Assembly: GCA_003615045.1 (NCBI GenBank)
Contig: ML014318.1
Span: 1-30,739, forward strand
Direction: 5' to 3'
Length of the DNA stretch: 30,739 nucleotides
Source of the DNA: Caulochytrium protostelioides
Taxonomy: Eukaryota; Chytridiomycota; Caulochytriomycetes; Caulochytriales; Caulochytriaceae
Positions within the stretch are counted from its first letter, which is position 1. Each line of letters opens with the position of its first letter. The notes beneath the pieces were generated by a model. The model did not search any database, was not told the origin of the DNA, and saw nothing but the letters and a program-made list of their open reading frames with translations. The position numbers were made by a program, and so were the translations under genes. Below are positions 28,077 through 30,739 of this stretch, one piece after another.

Positions 28077-28835
28077 TTAGAAGAAAAGCTCACGAAGAAT
28101 CTTCATGGTATCCTCAGGGCACTGGACAGAGTGGCCGATAACCTGGTCGTGCTCGTAGATTTCGTAGTCGTTGCCGCCCTTGAACGTCTTGTCCCCAAAG
28201 AAGTGGATCTGGTCAAAGCCCTCCTTCTCAATGTGGCGCAGGCAGTAGGTCTTGTCCCAGCCGACGGGGAAGACGTCGAAGGAGATCTGGCCGCCAATCG
28301 AATAGGTGAGCCCGTAGTCGGGGAACTCCTTCTTGAGGGCCTCGACGAACTGGGGGCGGATGTGGTGCTCCTGGTCGTACTTCTCGAACGCGTCGCGCTC
28401 GGGGTGTGAGCAGTTGCGGCCGATCGGGGACACGTTGATCATGCCCTTGCGGTACTCGATGAAGGTGCCGCGCATCTGCGGGAGGTCGAGCTCCGAGATG
28501 TAGCGCAGGATGAACTTGGCGAGCTTGCGGTAGCGGTCCTCGCCGAGGTAGCCGATAAAGGACGCGGCGGGCAGGGCCTCGCCGAGACGGAACGCCGTCA
28601 GCCCGTTCTCGCTGAAGGCAAAGTCGAAGTCCTGCACGCACGAGGCACCCAGCTGCTCGAGCTGCTTGGACAGGTCCGAGCCGCCGACGAAGCCGACGAC
28701 CACCTTCTTGCGGAGGTCGGCGAGCATCTGGCGCATCTCCGGCGAGATGACCTTGCGCGCGGGGGTCAGCGTGCCATCGACGTCAAAGAGAACGAGGGTC
28801 TTGGGCTGAGCGCGCCCGGCCCAGTCGGCGGACAT
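28077..28835 (-). CDS. SEC53: Phosphomannomutase (SEC53/PMM2)
   Basis: 252 residues, between human PMM2 (246) and yeast Sec53 (254). This cytosolic HAD-superfamily enzyme converts mannose-6-phosphate to mannose-1-phosphate for GDP-mannose, which feeds N-glycosylation, O-mannosylation and GPI anchors. Visible: the catalytic loop FDVDGTLT with nucleophile Asp18 and acid/base Asp20, GFVGGSD (about 48-54), the cap-domain substrate segment [14 protein letters not shown] with Arg129 and Arg140, [21 protein letters not shown] and [11 protein letters not shown] with Asp215. All catalytic residues are present. One oddity is Lys130 where the family usually has Asn (RNGM). The first Met is the natural start (G at -3: GACATGGTGG reads CCACCATGTCC on the coding strand). 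Confidence 0.96.
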   Translation of the reverse strand: MSADWAGRAQPKTLVLFDVDGTLTPARKVISPEMRQMLADLRKKVVVGFVGGSDLSKQLEQLGASCVQDFDFAFSENGLTAFRLGEALPAASFIGYLGEDRYRKLAKFILRYISELDLPQMRGTFIEYRKGMINVSPIGRNCSHPERDAFEKYDQEHHIRPQFVEALKKEFPDYGLTYSIGGQISFDVFPVGWDKTYCLRHIEKEGFDQIHFFGDKTFKGGNDYEIYEHDQVIGHSVQCPEDTMKILRELFF

Positions 28836-30471
28836 GGTGGATCGGTATAGGATGGGGTGGAGGGGGTGAACGTGCGCGGGAAGTCACGAGACAGAGGTCG
28901 TCGGCGTATCAGCGGTGGATCAGGAAGGGCGGTCGCAGTACTAAAAAGCGAAACGCGTGATTCAAGCGACGTGATCGAGTCAGAGGCGCGTATATGGGTC
29001 GCCCACGAGACTCGAGTATCCTTTCTGTCGCCGACGAGGGCGCAGAAGCAGAAGCAGAAGCACTGATCAACAGCGAGTTTCGCAGCCATGCACCATCGCA
29101 AGGCCATCGTGACACGATGGGCCCATTCCCCAAAGCGTGCCCTGTGGGGGAAGAGGATTCCGACCGCCTCGCCGCATGCCCGACTCCGCCGCGAGTGGCT
29201 GCCTCGTCGCTCCGACAGCGCCGACGGCGTTCAATGGCGCAACGCATCGCAGCGGGACGATGGGCGATGGGTTCCCAGTCGTGTGGACCGCGTTCTCTCA
29301 GCCGCGGCGCATGGAAGCGTCAGTTGCGATGCGACGTGCCGACGCGCCCCCTCATGGGCGGAGTCGAGCCACGCTGGGATTCTTCCAGGACGCCTCCGCA
29401 CAGCCCGACCGACGCGGGCAAAAAATAACAAGCAAAATGAATAAATAACAATGTGGCGGCAGTCGAAGCATCGCAAGGGTCTCGACAGGGGGCCATGTAC
29501 GTAGGCAAGCACCCCATTCGGACCGTCGGACATTCGGACCGCCACCGCCCTCGGGTCCATGAGTGCCCGAGATGTTGCCCGAGATTTTGCCCGAGATTTT
29601 AACCCGCACACGAGGGTCGGCGCCCGTCCGATGTTAAGGGTCCAAAAGCTGAGGGCCGCGCACATCGAAGGAACGGCTTCAAAAGACCGCTGCTAGGGAA
29701 AGAGGGAACACATCGGGAGCTGGAGACCCTGACGAAGGATGCCTTTGCCTTCCCCTCGGGTATGCCGCGCGTGTGTCGACGTTTTGCTCTTGTGGGGCCT
29801 CTTATCGTATCTTGGCATCGCGTTGCTGTCATTTACCGATGGCGTGCAGCAGCCCCCTTTCTCCGACCAAGCGAGTGCTCAGAGGCAGGCGAGACCTCAG
29901 ATGCCTCCATAGCAGATGGGCATGTTCGATTGGAAAGTTTCGCAGGATGCAGGATGGCGGCGCATGCCTCTCGCCAGGCCGTGTTTGATTCATACGCTTG
30001 CTCGTAGGCCGCACTAAACATGGCGTCATCGATGTATGTATGCGCGATAAAATGTCGCTAAGTAACCTCCTTAGACTTCACGCTCTTGCGAGAGCAACCT
30101 GGCGGTGCGGTATGGCTCGACGCGTTCTGAGTGTCGGCTGCTCTCGTATAAACGTCGCATGTACACCCCCCCATCAACAACGCGTCAATCAGGCCGAACT
30201 GGCCGTCAAGGAAGTCGCTTCACGGACAGACTGCTCACGGACATACTGCTCATGAGGCCGCGTGGCGAAATCAGGAAAATGGCAGACGAGATGAGACGGC
30301 CGACGATCTCCGGGAGGACTCGTCACGCGCCCCGTATCCCCGCGACGCGCCATACCGCATTCGCATGTCGCCCAGACGTGCCTTGGCGGCTTCGGAGCCG
30401 TCGTTGGCCTCGATGCCGCCGACTCCCACGCGTGCTCCCGCCAGCGACCCCGCCGCCGCGTCGCTCGCCTA
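28836..30471. other. Intergenic upstream of PMM, with a 12-bp triplet repeat
   Basis: 1.6 kb without a supported gene. It includes the PMM promoter, an AGAAGC microsatellite (about 29044-29062), the AATAAATAA motif near 29440 and three tandem 12-bp units at 29564-29599. ORFs here are short, Arg-rich and overlapping. Confidence 0.45.
29564..29599. repeat. Three tandem 12-bp units
   Basis: TGCCCGAGATGT followed by two copies of TGCCCGAGATTT. No coding or regulatory role is apparent. Confidence 0.8.
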
Positions 30472-30666
30472 ATGATGACGGCTCCTGTCGCCGCCAAGAC
30501 TGTCACCGTTGTATCACGCCACGCGCCAGGCCCCGTTGTCTCGACCGCTGGCCGTCCAGCCGCCGCCGCTGCCGGCATGCACGCCGACCCCTTCATGGGC
30601 CCCATCCCGCGTCGTTTCATGGTTGCCTCTCGTGACGGCCCCCCTTGCGGGCGCCGCTGTCCCCGT

Positions 30667-30739
<73 letters not shown>
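30472..30739 (+). CDS. Possible 5' end of an unidentified gene running off the window
   Basis: ATG at 30472 (tandem Met-Met) opens a frame that stays open to the window edge, at least 89 codons. The visible product begins MMTAPVAAKTVTVVSRHAPG, contains a short Ala run and a mixed segment (HADPFMGPIPRRFMVASRDG), and from residue 66 on is poly-Ala encoded by the GCC tract. Some G/C bias at third positions and the lack of stops favour a real N-terminus, but any frame through a GCC repeat is open, so support rests on the first 65 codons only. No family is recognised. Confidence 0.3.
30667..30739. repeat. (GCC)n trinucleotide tract at the window edge
   Basis: 73 bases of pure GCC (24 units plus one base) run to the last base of the window. 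The true length is unknown. It could be where an assembly stopped. Confidence 0.95.

Overview
This is a strongly G+C-rich eukaryotic nuclear segment that I read as fungal. Every recognisable gene is one uninterrupted ORF with a G/C-biased third codon position, and the starts sit in animal/fungal-type contexts (ACCATGG, GCCGCCATGG). Two products belong to fungus-specific families: a KCH-type potassium transport protein and a Pho80/PCL-type cyclin. Two others, TMEM94/ERMA and FERRY3 (C12orf4), are known to me mainly from animals. That mixture suggests an early-diverging, possibly zoosporic fungus that kept ancestral opisthokont genes. A G+C-rich chytrid-like genome such as Caulochytrium would fit, but the species is a guess.

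Layout. 3-455 (+): 3' end of a gene with a basic/Trp/Cys tail. 2179-3798 (+): KCH1-like protein. 4064-8638 (-): TMEM94-like P-type ATPase relative, convergent with KCH1 and divergent from the next gene. 9659-11650 (+): Miro/Gem1 GTPase. 12377-15181 (+): FERRY3-like protein. 15287-18595 (-): large disordered protein, convergent with FERRY3 with 105 bp between stops. 19979-20524 (-): ARL1. 20525-25663: a 5.1 kb stretch without a supported gene, holding two adjacent perfect hairpins and a 12-bp tandem array. 25664-27622 (+): PCL-type cyclin with a six-residue repeat block. 28077-28835 (-): phosphomannomutase SEC53/PMM. 30472-30739 (+): possible 5' end of another gene that runs into a (GCC)n tract, where the window stops.

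Functionally this is mostly a housekeeping region with an endomembrane and ion theme: plasma-membrane K+ transport, an ER Mg2+ pump relative, a mitochondrial outer-membrane GTPase, an early-endosome/RNA complex subunit, a Golgi ARF-like GTPase and GDP-mannose supply. I see no operon, RNA gene, CRISPR array or intact transposon. The most interesting points are the TMEM94 and FERRY3 homologues in a fungal context, the altered GMN motif in TMEM94, and the double hairpin in the long intergenic gap. Family assignments rest on recalled motifs, without a database search.
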